Positions 1 to 9,126 are shown, counted from the first letter of the stretch. The stretch is DNA of 64,000 nt from Halomonas stenophila (GCF_014192275.1 NZ_JACHXR010000003.1:147647-211646), one strand, 5' to 3'. Translations and numbers: made by a program. The notes: generated by a model from the letters alone, not told the origin.

Positions 1-289
1 GGCGCATCTCCAGCTCGCTGGCATCGCGGCGACGTCGCACGCCGATGCCCAGAGGCGGGTCGCCGGCCAGTCGCCCATGGAGGGTCACGCTCTCGCCATC
101 GTGGGCGATGGCATGGCGCAACTGGCGCGTACGGAAGGATCGCCCCATGCCGAGCACATGGATGCCCTCCAGCAGGCTGGTCTTGCCACTGCCGTTATCA
201 CCGACGAAGAGGTTGATGCGCGGGGAAGGATGCAGCTCCAGGGCCTGCAGGTTGCGCAGGCCCTGGAAGGCGAGACGATCGAGGGGCAT
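1..289 (-). CDS. recF: RecF, DNA replication and repair ATPase (N-terminal part, cut by window edge)
   Basis: RecF loads RecA at single-strand gaps together with RecO and RecR. Only the first 96 codons are inside the window; the reading frame stays open to base 1. The N-terminus begins MPLDRLAFQGLRNLQ, followed by an SMC/RecF-type Walker A motif GDNGSGKT at residues 30-37 and then SLLEGIHVLGMGRSFRT, the usual RecF start region. The ATG lies 38 bp after the dnaN stop codon on the same strand, matching the conserved dnaA-dnaN-recF operon. gyrB would be expected next, beyond the left edge. No frameshift is visible in the part present. Confidence 0.93.
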   Translation of the reverse strand, partial: MPLDRLAFQGLRNLQALELHPSPRINLFVGDNGSGKTSLLEGIHVLGMGRSFRTRQLRHAIAHDGESVTLHGRLAGDPPLGIGVRRRRDASELEMR

Positions 290-327
290 GGCCGGGGAGC
301 TACTCGCCAATGACGGGCTCGGCGCGC

Positions 328-1431
328 TCAGAGGCGCATCGGCATGACGACATAGAGGGCGTCGCCACCACCGGGCTCTTCCATCAGGGCACTGCTGTTG
401 GGATCGGCGAGCGTCATCTGTACCCGGTCCTCCCCGAGCACGTTGAGCACGTCGACCAGGTAGCCGACATTGAAGCCGATCTCCATGGCCGAACCACTGT
501 ACTCGATGGCCACGTTTTCCTCGGCCTCTTCCTGCTCGGGATTGTTGGCCATCACGCGCAGGTTGCCTTCCTCGAGGTTGAGGCGCACGCCCCGGTACTT
601 CTCGTTGGAGAGGATGGCCGTGCGCGACAGCACCTGGCGCAACTCGGCCCGCTCGGCGATGAACACCTTGTCGCCGCCGCGGGGTACCACTCGCTCGTAG
701 TCGGGGAACTTGCCATCCACCAGCTTGGAGGTGAAGGTGAAATCCCCCGTATGGGCTCGCACATGGGTGGCGCCCAGGGTCAGGCTGACCGGCTCGTCAC
801 CGTCGTCGAGCAAGCGCACCAGTTCCATCACGCCCTTGCGCGGCACGATCAACTTCTGGGCGGGTTCGACACTGATCTCCGCGGGACGGGAACACACCGC
901 CAGGCGATGGCCGTCGGTTGCCACCGTACGTACCAGGTTGGGCCCGAACTCCAGCAGCATGCCGTTGAGGTAGTAACGCACGTCCTGCTGCGCCATGGCG
1001 AAGGAGGTGGCATCGATGAGGTGCTTCAGGGTGCCCCGCGGCAGGCTCAGCTCGACGCTGCTCTGGCCATCCTCGATGTTCGGGAACTCGGCCACCGGCA
1101 GGGTCGACAGGGTGAAGCGCGACCGGCCACTGCGCAGCACGGCACGCCCCTCTTCCAGGGACAGCTGGATCTCCGCCTGGTCGGGCAGCGACTTGCAGAT
1201 ATCCATGAGCTTGCGAGCCGGCACGGTGGCGGCTCCCGCCTCCTCCACGAGACTGGCCGCGGTGCGCCCGATCAACTCGACTTCGAGGTCGGTACCGGTC
1301 AACGAGACCTGATCCTGGTCGACCTGGATCAGCACGTTCGACAACACCGGCAGGGTCTGGCGGCGCTCCACGACGCCGGCCACCAGCGTCAAGGGGCGCA
1401 GCAGCGCTTCTCGGGAGATGGAAAATTTCAT
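328..1431 (-). CDS. dnaN: DNA polymerase III beta sliding clamp
   Basis: DnaN forms the ring-shaped dimer that tethers DNA polymerase III to the template. The 367-residue product has the full family length, with three repeated clamp folds. The start MKFSISREALLRPLTLVAGVVERRQTLPVL is the usual one for DnaN, and the end VMPMRL matches the hydrophobic-Met-Pro-Met-Arg-Leu tail typical of the family. It lies between dnaA (70 bp upstream) and recF on the minus strand, so it is probably transcribed from the dnaA promoter. Nothing unusual is seen. Confidence 0.97.
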   Translation of the reverse strand: MKFSISREALLRPLTLVAGVVERRQTLPVLSNVLIQVDQDQVSLTGTDLEVELIGRTAASLVEEAGAATVPARKLMDICKSLPDQAEIQLSLEEGRAVLRSGRSRFTLSTLPVAEFPNIEDGQSSVELSLPRGTLKHLIDATSFAMAQQDVRYYLNGMLLEFGPNLVRTVATDGHRLAVCSRPAEISVEPAQKLIVPRKGVMELVRLLDDGDEPVSLTLGATHVRAHTGDFTFTSKLVDGKFPDYERVVPRGGDKVFIAERAELRQVLSRTAILSNEKYRGVRLNLEEGNLRVMANNPEQEEAEENVAIEYSGSAMEIGFNVGYLVDVLNVLGEDRVQMTLADPNSSALMEEPGGGDALYVVMPMRL

Positions 1432-1501
1432 GTCGACTCCACTTCTGGTCCTGGAGAGATTGAGGCCGGCGACCCGACCGGTCGATCAAATATCAATAAA
1501 A

Positions 1502-2965
1502 TCAGCTGGTTAAAATACGCAAAAGATTCTTGTAGTCCTCGCGGATGTCCGCGCTTTCTTCCTGAAGCGCCTGCACCTTGCGACAGGCATGCAGCACCGT
1601 GGTGTGATCACGTCCACCGAAGGCATCACCGATCTCGGGCAGGCTATGATTGGTCAATTCCTTGGCCAGCGCCATGGCGACCTGCCGTGGCCGCGCCACC
1701 GAGCGCGAGCGACGCTTTGAGAGCAGATCGGCCAGCTTGATCTTGTAGTACTCGGCCACGGTGCGCTGGATGTTGTCCACCCCCACCTGCTTGTCCTGCA
1801 GGGCCAGCAGGTCCTTGAGGGATTCGCGAATGAAGTCCTGGGTGATCGACTTGCCCATGAAGTGGGAGTCGGCGATGACCTTCTTGAGCGCGCCCTCCAG
1901 TTCCCGGACATTGGAGCGGATCTTCTGGGCGATGAAGAAGGCCGCGTCATGGGGCAGATCGACCTTGGCCTGATCGGCCTTCTTCATCAGGATCGCCACC
2001 CGAGTCTCGAGCTCCGGCGGCTCGATCGCCACCGTCAGCCCCCAGCCGAAGCGGGACTTGAGCCGCTCTTCCACCCCACTGATTTCCTTGGGGTAGCGAT
2101 CCGAGGTCAGGATCATCTGCTGACCGCCCTCGAGCAGGGCATTGAAGGTATGGAAGAACTCCTCCTGGGAGCGTTCCTTGCCGGCGAAGAACTGGATATC
2201 GTCGATCAACAGGGCATCGACGCTGCGATAGAAGCGCTTGAAGTCGTTGATGGCGTTGAGCTGGAGGGCCTTGACCATGTCGGCGACGAAGCGCTCGGAG
2301 TGCAGGTAGACCACCCGGGCGTTCTCGCGTCGGCCCGCCAGCGCATTGCCGACGGCATGCATCAGGTGGGTCTTGCCCAAGCCGACCCCGCCGTAGAGAA
2401 AGAGGGGATTGTAGGCGCCTCCCGGGTTCTCCGACACCTGGCGGGACGCGGCGCGTGCCAGCTGGTTGGACTTGCCCTCGACGAAGGTCTCGAAGGTGAA
2501 GTTGGGATTCAGGCCACTGTTGTGCTTGAGGCTGCCCTCCACCTGGACCTGGCGCTCTCCCGTGGCACGGCGGGCGCCCTCCCCCTCCCCCCGGAGCTGA
2601 TCGATCTCGCGCTCATCGGCCACGTCTCCCCGCGGAGGCGTCTGCACGGCCGGCGCCCGGGGCGCGGCGGAGATCGGATCGCCCAGCTCGCGAGGCTGGG
2701 GCGCAGGCGCGGCCGCCCGGCGACTGCCCACGGTGAGGACGACCTTGGGCGGCTTGGCCGGCGACAGCTCCCGCATCAGCTCGCTGATGCGCTTGGCATA
2801 CTTGTCGCTGACCCAGTCGCGCACGAAGCGATTGGGCGCCAGCAGGCGCAGCTGGTTGGATTCCCCTTCCTCCGCCTGCAGCGGACGGATCCAGGTGTTG
2901 AACTGCTGGGAGTTCAGTTCGTCCTGCAGGGTATCCAGACATTGTTGCCAGAGAGCGAGCGACAC
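1502..2965 (-). CDS. dnaA: Chromosomal replication initiator DnaA
   Basis: DnaA binds 9-mer boxes at oriC, melts the origin and recruits the helicase. The product is 487 residues. Domain I starts [16 protein letters not shown]; a proline/alanine-rich linker (about 80-140) is followed by the AAA+ domain with Walker A GGVGLGKT (192-199) and Walker [10 protein letters not shown] (D255-D256). The domain IV DNA-binding signature [12 protein letters not shown] is at 450-461. The start is GTG with a GAGGT ribosome-binding site, as in E. coli, and no ATG occurs near the conserved N-terminus. It is the first gene of the dnaA-dnaN-recF operon and diverges from rpmH across a DnaA-box-rich gap. Confidence 0.98.
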   Translation of the reverse strand: MSLALWQQCLDTLQDELNSQQFNTWIRPLQAEEGESNQLRLLAPNRFVRDWVSDKYAKRISELMRELSPAKPPKVVLTVGSRRAAAPAPQPRELGDPISAAPRAPAVQTPPRGDVADEREIDQLRGEGEGARRATGERQVQVEGSLKHNSGLNPNFTFETFVEGKSNQLARAASRQVSENPGGAYNPLFLYGGVGLGKTHLMHAVGNALAGRRENARVVYLHSERFVADMVKALQLNAINDFKRFYRSVDALLIDDIQFFAGKERSQEEFFHTFNALLEGGQQMILTSDRYPKEISGVEERLKSRFGWGLTVAIEPPELETRVAILMKKADQAKVDLPHDAAFFIAQKIRSNVRELEGALKKVIADSHFMGKSITQDFIRESLKDLLALQDKQVGVDNIQRTVAEYYKIKLADLLSKRRSRSVARPRQVAMALAKELTNHSLPEIGDAFGGRDHTTVLHACRKVQALQEESADIREDYKNLLRILTS

Positions 2966-3480
2966 GCGACCTCACCATTCGGTTGAAGAACGACCGCACA
3001 TTGTATCGTCCTGCCGCCGGGTTATCCACATGAGGCACGGTGGCGGGAAGTGCTGTGGAAAACCTGCCGTTGCCTCAGGGACAATCTGGGTGCCGAACGT
3101 GAAGAATCCTGTGACTGTGGACAGCTCACGGATCGACCCACCGCTCATCAACAGGTTGCGGACCGGGCATCCCCCCACTGTCCACAGCCCTGTCTTTTCC
3201 ATAGATGATTGAATCGAGCACGATATTCAGACTTGTCCACAATAACTTTCCCCACTAGTAATAACAGGGCTCAATAGAACTTCATAATTAGTAATGATAG
3301 TGCCTACGCGGCGGAGCCGGCGCAGCGACAGCTATCCTGGGGCGCACGGAAAAATTGCGCTGGCGGCTCGAAATCACTACAATTTCCGGTCTTGAGCCGA
3401 ATCTACCCGGATTCCCCATCGGAACCCGGGCGCCTCTGAATCGCCGATTTGTTCCAAAAACCACGTGGGAATAACGAGTT
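2966..3480. other. oriC: Candidate replication origin: dnaA-rpmH intergenic region with DnaA boxes
   Basis: This 515-bp gap contains no supported gene. It holds DnaA-box 9-mers: TTATCCACA at 3022-3030 (+), TTTTCCACA at 3054-3062 (-), TTGTCCACA at 3233-3241 (+), and CTGTCCACA at 3116-3124 (-) and 3178-3186 (+). An AT-rich stretch follows at about 3240-3300, suitable for unwinding. In pseudomonads oriC lies in exactly this gap between dnaA and rpmH, so this is the more conventional candidate. A second box cluster lies before mnmG (28878-29358), the E. coli-type position, and sequence reading alone cannot decide between them. The divergent dnaA and rpmH promoters must also lie here. Confidence 0.55.
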
Positions 3481-3615
3481 ATGAAACGCACCTTTCAACC
3501 CAGCGTTCTCAAGCGCAAGCGCGCGCATGGTTTCCGTGCTCGCATGGCCACCAAGAACGGTCGTGCCGTCCTGGCGCGTCGTCGCGCCAAGGGCCGCAAG
3601 CGCCTGAGCGCCTGA
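3481..3615 (+). CDS. rpmH: 50S ribosomal protein L34
   Basis: L34 is a small, very basic protein of the large ribosomal subunit. The 44-residue product starts [18 protein letters not shown] and ends GRKRLSA, nearly the standard gammaproteobacterial sequence. The start is fixed by the universally conserved MKRT N-terminus; the ribosome-binding site is weak (GGGA, far upstream). It is the first gene to the right of the dnaA gap and is followed after 14 bp by rnpA, the usual rpmH-rnpA pair. Confidence 0.97.
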   Translation: MKRTFQPSVLKRKRAHGFRARMATKNGRAVLARRRAKGRKRLSA

Positions 3616-3629
3616 CGCGCGGACCTCGC

Positions 3630-4034
3630 GTGTCCTGTCAGGGCTTTCCCCGGCGGCTGAGGCTGCTCAACGCCGGGGACTATCGGCGTGTCTTTGATAC
3701 GGCTGCCTTCAAGGTCCACGGCAAGGGGTTGATGGCCCTGGCCACTCCCAACTCCCTGGGACATCCTCGCCTCGGGCTCATCTTCAGCAAGAAGAATGTC
3801 CGGCGCGCCGTCGACCGCAACCGCCTCAAGCGCCTCGCGCGTGAATCCATTCGCCTTCGCCAGCATCGCCTCCCCGCCGTGGATATCGTGCTGCTCGCCC
3901 GACGCGGGGTGCAGGAGCTGGACAACGAGACCGTGCATCGCCAGTTGCACGGCATGTGGCGACGACTGGAGCGGGACGCGAGGAAGGGGGAAGGGAGAGA
4001 ATCGACCGGCGCCCTCGCGACCGAGCGTCGATGA
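3630..4034 (+). CDS. rnpA: Ribonuclease P protein component
   Basis: RnpA is the protein subunit of RNase P, which trims the 5' leader of pre-tRNAs with the catalytic RNA. I place the start at the GTG at 3630, giving 134 residues with the usual N-terminal pattern SCQGFPRRLRLLNAGDYRRVF; a longer frame upstream overlaps rpmH and has no homologous character. The RNR signature region is present (KKNVRRAVDRNRLKRLARE). The C-terminus is basic and variable, as is common. Unusually, yidD does not follow: a hairpin and about 190 bp of non-conserved sequence separate rnpA from yidC. Confidence 0.93.
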   Translation: MSCQGFPRRLRLLNAGDYRRVFDTAAFKVHGKGLMALATPNSLGHPRLGLIFSKKNVRRAVDRNRLKRLARESIRLRQHRLPAVDIVLLARRGVQELDNETVHRQLHGMWRRLERDARKGEGRESTGALATERR

Positions 4035-4137
4035 CACGCCCAGCCAACCGCTGTCGGCACCCTGCGGAGCCTGCATGCGCATGACCACGCTTCTTGACGC
4101 CGTCACGCCGAAAGCAGATGCTCTGCTGACCAACGCT

Positions 4138-4158
4138 AGCCTGCCCTCGGCAGGCTTT
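4138..4158 (+). terminator. Hairpin after rnpA, possible terminator or attenuator
   Basis: An 8-bp perfect stem AGCCTGCC / GGCAGGCT with a CTC loop is followed by TTT. It lies between rnpA and yidC, where yidD is normally found. The T-run is short, so it may attenuate rather than stop transcription into yidC. Confidence 0.45.
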
Positions 4159-4226
4159 CGCGTTTGTCGGGTGGGCGACCTGCGTTGCGCCATCGGAATG
4201 TTCACCACCCATCGGGCAGAACCCTC

Positions 4227-5912
4227 ATGGACGTAAAACGACTCTTATTGCTGATTCCCCTGGCGGTCCTCGCCTACCTGATCGTCGTGCAGTGGAATCA
4301 GGATTACGGCCAGGTGGCCACGGCACCGCAGGCCCCGGCCATCTCCAGTGACGCCGGCGACGCCCCGTCACCGACGACCACCGGCAGCGATGACCTCTCG
4401 GTCCCCAGCGACGCCGAGGCGTCGGACATGGCCGGCTCCATGCCGGGCGAAGCCGGTGCCGGCAACAGCCGCGACCTGGTGGCCGTCACCACCGACGTGC
4501 TCGATGTGCGCATCGACCCGGAGGGCGGCGACATCGTCTACGCGGCCCTGCCCCAGCACAAGTTCGCCCAGGAGTCCGAACAACCCTTCGTGCTGATGGC
4601 GGACAATGCCTCGATGAGTTACGTGGCACGCTCGGGCCTCCAGCTGGAAGGCCATCAGGGCCGTATCACCTTCAATCCGGAGAAGACCGAGTACCGCCTG
4701 GGCGAGGACGAGGGGCAGCTGGAAGTCGACCTGAGCGCCACGCTCAACGGTGTCGACGTGCTCAAGCGCTTTACCTTCGCGCGGGACAGCTATGCCGTCG
4801 ACGTCGACTACTTCGTGACCAACAACGGCGAGACGCCGGTCACCGCGCGCTTCATCGGCCAGTTGGCCCGCGACAACAGCAGCGACCCCTCCAGCGGCCC
4901 CAAGATGGGCATGCGCTCCTTCCTCGGCGCCGCCTATTCCTCGCCGGAGACCCGCTACGAGAAGATCGACTTCGAGGACATCCAGGAAGGCAACTTCGCC
5001 AATCGGGACGTCGAGGGCGGCTGGGTCGCCGTGATCCAGCACTACTTCACCTCGGCCTGGGCCCCACCCCAGGACCAGCAGAACCTCTACTACGCCACCA
5101 CCGACTCCCAGGGGCGCAACGTGGCCGCCTTCGCCGGTCCCACCCGCACCGTGGCGGCCGCCGGCGAGGCCGCCCTGGGCTCGACCCTCTACATGGGCCC
5201 CAAGGTGCAGGATCGCCTGGAAGAGGTCGCGCCCCACCTGGAACTGACCGTGGACTTCGGCTGGCTGTGGTTCATCGCCAACCCGCTGTTCTGGCTGCTC
5301 GATCACATCCACGACCTGATCGGCAACTGGGGATGGTCCATCGTCATCCTGACCCTGCTGGTCAAGGCCGCCCTGTGGCCGCTCTCGGCCAAGGCCTACA
5401 AGTCCATGGCCCGCATGCGAAAGCTGGGTCCGGAGATGCAGCGGCTCAAGGAACAGTACGGTGATGATCGCCAGAAGATGTCCCAGGAGATGATGAAGTT
5501 CTACCAGAAGGAGAAGATCAATCCGCTGGGGGGCTGCCTTCCGATCCTGGTGCAGATGCCGGTATTCATCGCCCTGTACTGGATGCTACTCGAGTCCGTG
5601 GAGCTGCGCCATGCGCCCTTCATGTTCTGGATCCAGGATCTCTCGGTGAAGGATCCCTACTTCATCCTGCCGATCCTGATGGGCGCCTCGATGTTCGTGC
5701 AGCAGCTGCTGAACCCGACACCGCCGGACCCGACCCAGGCCAAGATCATGAAGATGCTGCCGGTCGTCTTCACCTTCTTCTTCCTGTGGTTCCCGGCCGG
5801 CCTGGTGATCTACTGGGTGGTGAACAACATCACCTCGATTGCCCAGCAGTACGTGATCACCCGCAAGATCGAGGCCGACCCCAACATCGGCAAGGGCATG
5901 AAGACCAAGTAG
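4227..5912 (+). CDS. yidC: Membrane protein insertase YidC
   Basis: YidC inserts and folds inner-membrane proteins, alone or with SecYEG; the ATP synthase c subunit encoded in this window is a classical YidC substrate. The 561-residue protein starts MDVKRLLLLIPLAVLAYLIV (first membrane segment), followed by a low-complexity linker, a large periplasmic beta domain (about 95-340) and the conserved C-terminal core of membrane segments (for example GNWGWSIVILTLLVKA and NPLGGCLPILVQMPVFIALY). The end is basic (GKGMKTK). The ATG at 4227 is preferred over an in-frame TTG at 4164 because homologues begin MD-K-R-L. Length is normal for the Gram-negative family. A strong terminator follows. Confidence 0.97.
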   Translation: MDVKRLLLLIPLAVLAYLIVVQWNQDYGQVATAPQAPAISSDAGDAPSPTTTGSDDLSVPSDAEASDMAGSMPGEAGAGNSRDLVAVTTDVLDVRIDPEGGDIVYAALPQHKFAQESEQPFVLMADNASMSYVARSGLQLEGHQGRITFNPEKTEYRLGEDEGQLEVDLSATLNGVDVLKRFTFARDSYAVDVDYFVTNNGETPVTARFIGQLARDNSSDPSSGPKMGMRSFLGAAYSSPETRYEKIDFEDIQEGNFANRDVEGGWVAVIQHYFTSAWAPPQDQQNLYYATTDSQGRNVAAFAGPTRTVAAAGEAALGSTLYMGPKVQDRLEEVAPHLELTVDFGWLWFIANPLFWLLDHIHDLIGNWGWSIVILTLLVKAALWPLSAKAYKSMARMRKLGPEMQRLKEQYGDDRQKMSQEMMKFYQKEKINPLGGCLPILVQMPVFIALYWMLLESVELRHAPFMFWIQDLSVKDPYFILPILMGASMFVQQLLNPTPPDPTQAKIMKMLPVVFTFFFLWFPAGLVIYWVVNNITSIAQQYVITRKIEADPNIGKGMKTK

Positions 5913-5930
5913 CGAGGCCCCGCTACCGCA

Positions 5931-5964
5931 CCAGACCCCCGCTCCGGCGGGGGTCTGGCGTTTG
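5931..5964 (+). terminator. Rho-independent-type terminator after yidC
   Basis: A perfect 12-bp stem CCAGACCCCCGC / GCGGGGGTCTGG closes a 4-base loop and is followed by CGTTTGG. It ends the rpmH-rnpA-yidC unit and separates it from mnmE. Confidence 0.7.
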
Positions 5965-6011
5965 GCCCCCCCGACACGGACAATAGCGACGTCTCACCCG
6001 AGGAGTCACCG

Positions 6012-7382
6012 ATGGCCGAGAGCCTCTACCCCCAGGACACCATCGCCGCCCTGGCCACCCCGCCGGGCCGCGGCGGCGTGGGCATCATTCGCGTCTCGGG
6101 ACCCACCTGCCGGGCGATCGCCGGCAGCCTGCTGGGCCATTACCCCGAGCCCCGACGGGCCCTGTATGGCCCCTTCCGGGGCGAGAAGGCCATGATCGAC
6201 GAGGGGATCGCCCTGTACTTCGCGGGCCCCCACTCCTTCACCGGTGAGGACGTCCTCGAGCTGCAGGGCCACGGCGGCCCGGTGATCATGGACCTGCTGC
6301 TGGAACGCTGCGTACAGCTGGGGGCCCGACTGGCCCGCCCCGGCGAGTTCTCCGAGCGGGCCTTCCTCAACGACAAGCTCGACCTGGCCCAGGCCGAGGC
6401 CATCGCCGACCTCATCGAGGCCAGTTCCCGCGGCGCCGCCGAGAACGCCCTGCGCTCCCTCCAGGGGGAGTTCTCGCGCCGGGTGGAGGGGCTGGTGCAG
6501 CGACTGATCGAGCTGCGCATGTACGTGGAGGCCGCCATCGACTTCCCCGAGGAAGAGATCGACTTCCTCGCCGACGGCCGGGTCGGGGACAGGCTCGCCA
6601 CGATCCAGACGGAGCTCGCCGACGTACGGGCGGCCGCCGGCCAGGGGGCCCTGATGCGCGAGGGCATGAACGTGGTCATCGCCGGACGCCCCAATGCCGG
6701 CAAGTCGAGCCTGCTCAATGCCCTCACCGAGCAGGACACCGCCATCGTCACCGATATCGAGGGCACCACCCGCGACGTGCTGCGCGAGCACATCCACCTG
6801 GATGGCATGCCCCTGCACGTGATCGATACCGCCGGGCTGCGTGACACCCCCGACGCGGTGGAGAAGATCGGCGTGGCCCGGGCCTGGACGGAGATCGAGA
6901 CGGCCGACCGGGTGCTGCTGCTGGTGGATGCCGCCACCACGGATGCCGTGGATCCCATGGCCATCTGGCCGGAGTTCGTCGAGCGCCTGGCCGACCCCTC
7001 GCGGCTGACGCTGGTTCGCAACAAGGTCGACACCAGCCACGAGATACCGGGGCTCGACTCGTCCACCACCACACCGGTGCTGCGACTGTCGGCGAAGACC
7101 GGCGAGGGTGTGGATAACCTCAAGGAGCATCTCAAGGCGGTGATGGGGTTCTCGGCCACCACCGAGGGCCGCTTCTCGGCGCGCCGACGTCACCTGGACG
7201 CCCTGGACCGGGCCGACGCGGCACTGGACAACGGGGCGGCCCAGCTATCCGGCTACGGTGCCGGCGAGCTGCTCGCCGAGGACCTGCGGGACGCCCAGCA
7301 GGCCCTCGGCGAGATCACCGGCGAATTCAGCGCAGATGACCTCTTGGGCGAGATCTTCGGCAGCTTCTGCATCGGCAAGTAA
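6012..7382 (+). CDS. mnmE: tRNA modification GTPase MnmE (TrmE/ThdF)
   Basis: MnmE works with MnmG to build the cmnm5U modification at the tRNA wobble uridine. The 456-residue protein has the N-terminal tetrahydrofolate-binding domain (about 1-120, with [22 protein letters not shown]), a helical domain, and an inserted G domain with P-loop GRPNAGKSS near residue 223, DTAGLRDT switch region and NKVD motif. It ends with the essential C-terminal motif FCIGK (Cys453). The ATG at 6012 follows a GAGGAG ribosome-binding site. The last 42 bp are imperfectly repeated about 100 bp downstream. Its partner gene mnmG, adjacent in pseudomonads, lies 22 kb away. Confidence 0.97.
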   Translation: MAESLYPQDTIAALATPPGRGGVGIIRVSGPTCRAIAGSLLGHYPEPRRALYGPFRGEKAMIDEGIALYFAGPHSFTGEDVLELQGHGGPVIMDLLLERCVQLGARLARPGEFSERAFLNDKLDLAQAEAIADLIEASSRGAAENALRSLQGEFSRRVEGLVQRLIELRMYVEAAIDFPEEEIDFLADGRVGDRLATIQTELADVRAAAGQGALMREGMNVVIAGRPNAGKSSLLNALTEQDTAIVTDIEGTTRDVLREHIHLDGMPLHVIDTAGLRDTPDAVEKIGVARAWTEIETADRVLLLVDAATTDAVDPMAIWPEFVERLADPSRLTLVRNKVDTSHEIPGLDSSTTTPVLRLSAKTGEGVDNLKEHLKAVMGFSATTEGRFSARRRHLDALDRADAALDNGAAQLSGYGAGELLAEDLRDAQQALGEITGEFSADDLLGEIFGSFCIGK

Positions 7383-7484
7383 CGCCATTTCACTGCCCTG
7401 GCTGCCCTGCAGTCGCGCTGGGGGCGCCGGCTCATCCGACGGCTGCTGGGCGAGATCTTCGGCAGCTTCTGTACCGGCAAGTAG
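7341..7484 (+). repeat. Imperfect direct repeat of the mnmE 3' end (possible attachment-site scar)
   Basis: Bases 7341-7382, the end of mnmE encoding [17 protein letters not shown], are repeated at 7443-7484 with 37 of 42 identities and would encode [17 protein letters not shown]. The offset is 102 bp, so the reading frame is kept, and the 60 bp between are also open in that frame. The 3' end of mnmE (trmE/thdF) is the known integration site of SGI1-type genomic islands, whose integration leaves direct repeats of the last codons. The second copy may be an old attachment site or a remnant of a second mnmE end. No integrase gene is seen next to it. Confidence 0.75.
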
Positions 7485-7494
7485 GCACTCCGCC

Positions 7495-8337
7495 CTACTC
7501 CGGGACCCACCAACTCCCCTGATGGCGACCGGCATCGCCCAGCAGCGGCATGAGGGAGGTCATGGCGCCTTCCAGACGCTCCTCCAGTCCCCAGGGGGGA
7601 TTGACCACCAGCATGCCGCTGCCGTGCATGCCATGCCCGCTGCCCCGCCTCGCCACCGTCAGTTCACTGCGCCAGATCTTGCGCAGCCCTCCCTCACGCA
7701 GCCCGTCGAGCAGCGCCTGATGTCGCCCCGCCGGCAATAGCGGATACCACACCAGGACCACGGCATGGCGCGCCTTGCGCATGGCCTTCAGCACGGTCTC
7801 GGCGACCTCGCCATACTCCATCTTGCGTTCATAGCTGGGATCGATCAGCACGCACAGCCGGGGCGTCGGGGCAGGCAACCCCTGCAGCAGGCCCGCCAGG
7901 CCATCGCCATGGATCCGTCGCACATTGGCGGGCAGCGCCTGGTGGGTCAGATGACCATGCTCCCCGGGATGCAGCTCGAACAGGCACAGCCGGTCCTGGG
8001 CGCGTAGTCCCTGGCTCAGCCACCAGGGGGATCCCGGGTAGCGTTCGAGCCTTCCCGACGGCTGGACCGTGGCCAGGGCCGCCAGCCAGTCTCCCAGCAG
8101 GGGGATGCCGGCGAGGCGCTGGCGAGCCTGCCACAGCCGCCCGATGCCGTCCCGATGCTCCTGCAGCTTGCTGGCCTCCTCGGACGCGAGGGAATAGAGG
8201 CCACGACCGGCATGGGTATCAATATACGTAATGGCGGATTTTTTACGTAAAAGGTGCTCGACGACCGTAAAAAGCACCAGGTGCTTGTGAACGTCGGCGA
8301 AGTTACCCGCATGATAGGCGTGCTGATAGGAAAGCAT
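7495..8337 (-). CDS. rlmJ: 23S rRNA (adenine2030-N6)-methyltransferase RlmJ
   Basis: RlmJ methylates A2030 of 23S rRNA using S-adenosylmethionine. The 280-residue protein begins MLSYQHAYHAGNFADVHKH, which closely matches the family start, so I use the ATG at 8337 rather than a GTG three codons upstream. The SAM-binding region is YIDTHAGRGLYSL, and the catalytic-type motif DPSYE is in CVLIDPSYERK. Length equals that of the E. coli protein. It lies just left of the ompA-family gene on the same strand but is separated from it by a terminator. Confidence 0.93.
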   Translation of the reverse strand: MLSYQHAYHAGNFADVHKHLVLFTVVEHLLRKKSAITYIDTHAGRGLYSLASEEASKLQEHRDGIGRLWQARQRLAGIPLLGDWLAALATVQPSGRLERYPGSPWWLSQGLRAQDRLCLFELHPGEHGHLTHQALPANVRRIHGDGLAGLLQGLPAPTPRLCVLIDPSYERKMEYGEVAETVLKAMRKARHAVVLVWYPLLPAGRHQALLDGLREGGLRKIWRSELTVARRGSGHGMHGSGMLVVNPPWGLEERLEGAMTSLMPLLGDAGRHQGSWWVPE

Positions 8338-8363
8338 GGCTCTCACATCGGTGATTCGGCAAG

Positions 8364-8395
8364 GAAAAGGCCCGCCACCGGCAAGGTGACGGGCC
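8364..8395 (-). terminator. Terminator of the OmpA-family lipoprotein gene
   Basis: On the minus strand an 11-bp stem (GGCCCGTCACC / GGTGGCGGGCC, one G-T pair) with a 5-base loop is followed by TTTTCC. It lies directly after the lipoprotein stop codon and before rlmJ. Confidence 0.7.
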
Positions 8396-8417
8396 CGAGT
8401 GGCGCCTGACGGCTGAT

Positions 8418-9086
8418 TCAGCGCTGGGCGATGGGGCTCAGGGTGATCTCCACGCGACGGTTCTGGGCACGTCCCGATTCGGTATCGTTGCTGGCCACCG
8501 GCTGGTTCTCGCCGTAGCCGCTCATGTAGAGGCGATTGGAGGCGACGCCGGTCTGGGACAGGTAGTTGCCCACGGCCTGGGCACGGCGCTCGGAGAGCTG
8601 CTGGTTGTAGGCGGCCTCCCCGGTGCTGTCGGTGTGGCCGGCGATATTGACCCGCGTCTCCGGGTACTGCGTCAGTACCGAGGAGACGTCGTTGAGGGCA
8701 TTGCGAGCCGTGGTGGTCAGCTCACTGGAATCGAAGCCGAAGGTCACGCTGCTCGGCATGTTGAGCACGATGTCGTCGCCGCGGCGCTCCACCCCGATGC
8801 CGGTGCCCTGCATGTCCTGCCGGAGCTGCTCTTCCTGCTTGTCCATGTAGGCACCGATGCCGCCGCCCGCGGCGGCACCCACGGCGGCACCGATCAGGGC
8901 ACGGTCGCGACGACTGGTGCTACCATCCCCGCTGAGGGCACCGGCGGCGGCGCCAACCGCCGCGCCGATGGCGGCGCCGGTACCGGTCTTGCTGCGCTGG
9001 GTCTGACCGGAATAGGGGTCGGTGGTGGTACAGCCCACCAGCAGGACAGCGGCGGCAACTGGCGCGATCAGGCGAAAGCTTCTCAT
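8418..9086 (-). CDS. OmpA-family outer-membrane lipoprotein (YiaD-like)
   Basis: This is a peptidoglycan-binding outer-membrane lipoprotein of 222 residues. The signal peptide ends in a lipobox LVGC with the acylated Cys at residue 19. Residues about 35-85 are glycine-zipper-like (two AAIGAAVGAAAGA-type stretches), as in YiaD and related proteins. The C-terminal OmpA-like domain (about 110-222) contains NIAGHTDSTGEAAYNQQLSERRAQAV, the usual peptidoglycan-binding core, and ends QNRRVEITLSP. It is transcribed alone and ends at a good terminator. The likely role is anchoring the outer membrane to the cell wall; no specific partner can be named from context. Confidence 0.88.
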   Translation of the reverse strand: MRSFRLIAPVAAAVLLVGCTTTDPYSGQTQRSKTGTGAAIGAAVGAAAGALSGDGSTSRRDRALIGAAVGAAAGGGIGAYMDKQEEQLRQDMQGTGIGVERRGDDIVLNMPSSVTFGFDSSELTTTARNALNDVSSVLTQYPETRVNIAGHTDSTGEAAYNQQLSERRAQAVGNYLSQTGVASNRLYMSGYGENQPVASNDTESGRAQNRRVEITLSPIAQR

Positions 9087-9126
9087 GGTGTCGTCGACTC
9101 CTTGTTGTGACGATTGGCATCCTGCA

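Noticed and set aside
310..1740. Long plus-strand open frame opposite dnaN and dnaA (476 codons)
   Set aside because: It lies antisense to two certain genes; its His-, Gly- and Leu-rich translation has no family character. Similar long antisense frames opposite mnmE, hemL, mnmG, atpD and glmU were rejected for the same reason: high GC makes them common.
3461..3470. CCACGTGG core before rpmH as a possible parS site
   Set aside because: Only the central palindrome fits; the outer bases of the parS consensus (TGTT...AACA) are not present.
4076..4236. 53-codon frame between rnpA and yidC
   Set aside because: It overlaps the yidC start, includes the hairpin, and does not resemble YidD or any known small protein.
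7383..7484. Short in-frame open stretch after mnmE as a separate gene
   Set aside because: It has no start codon of its own with a ribosome-binding site and consists mainly of the repeated mnmE end; treated as a repeat.
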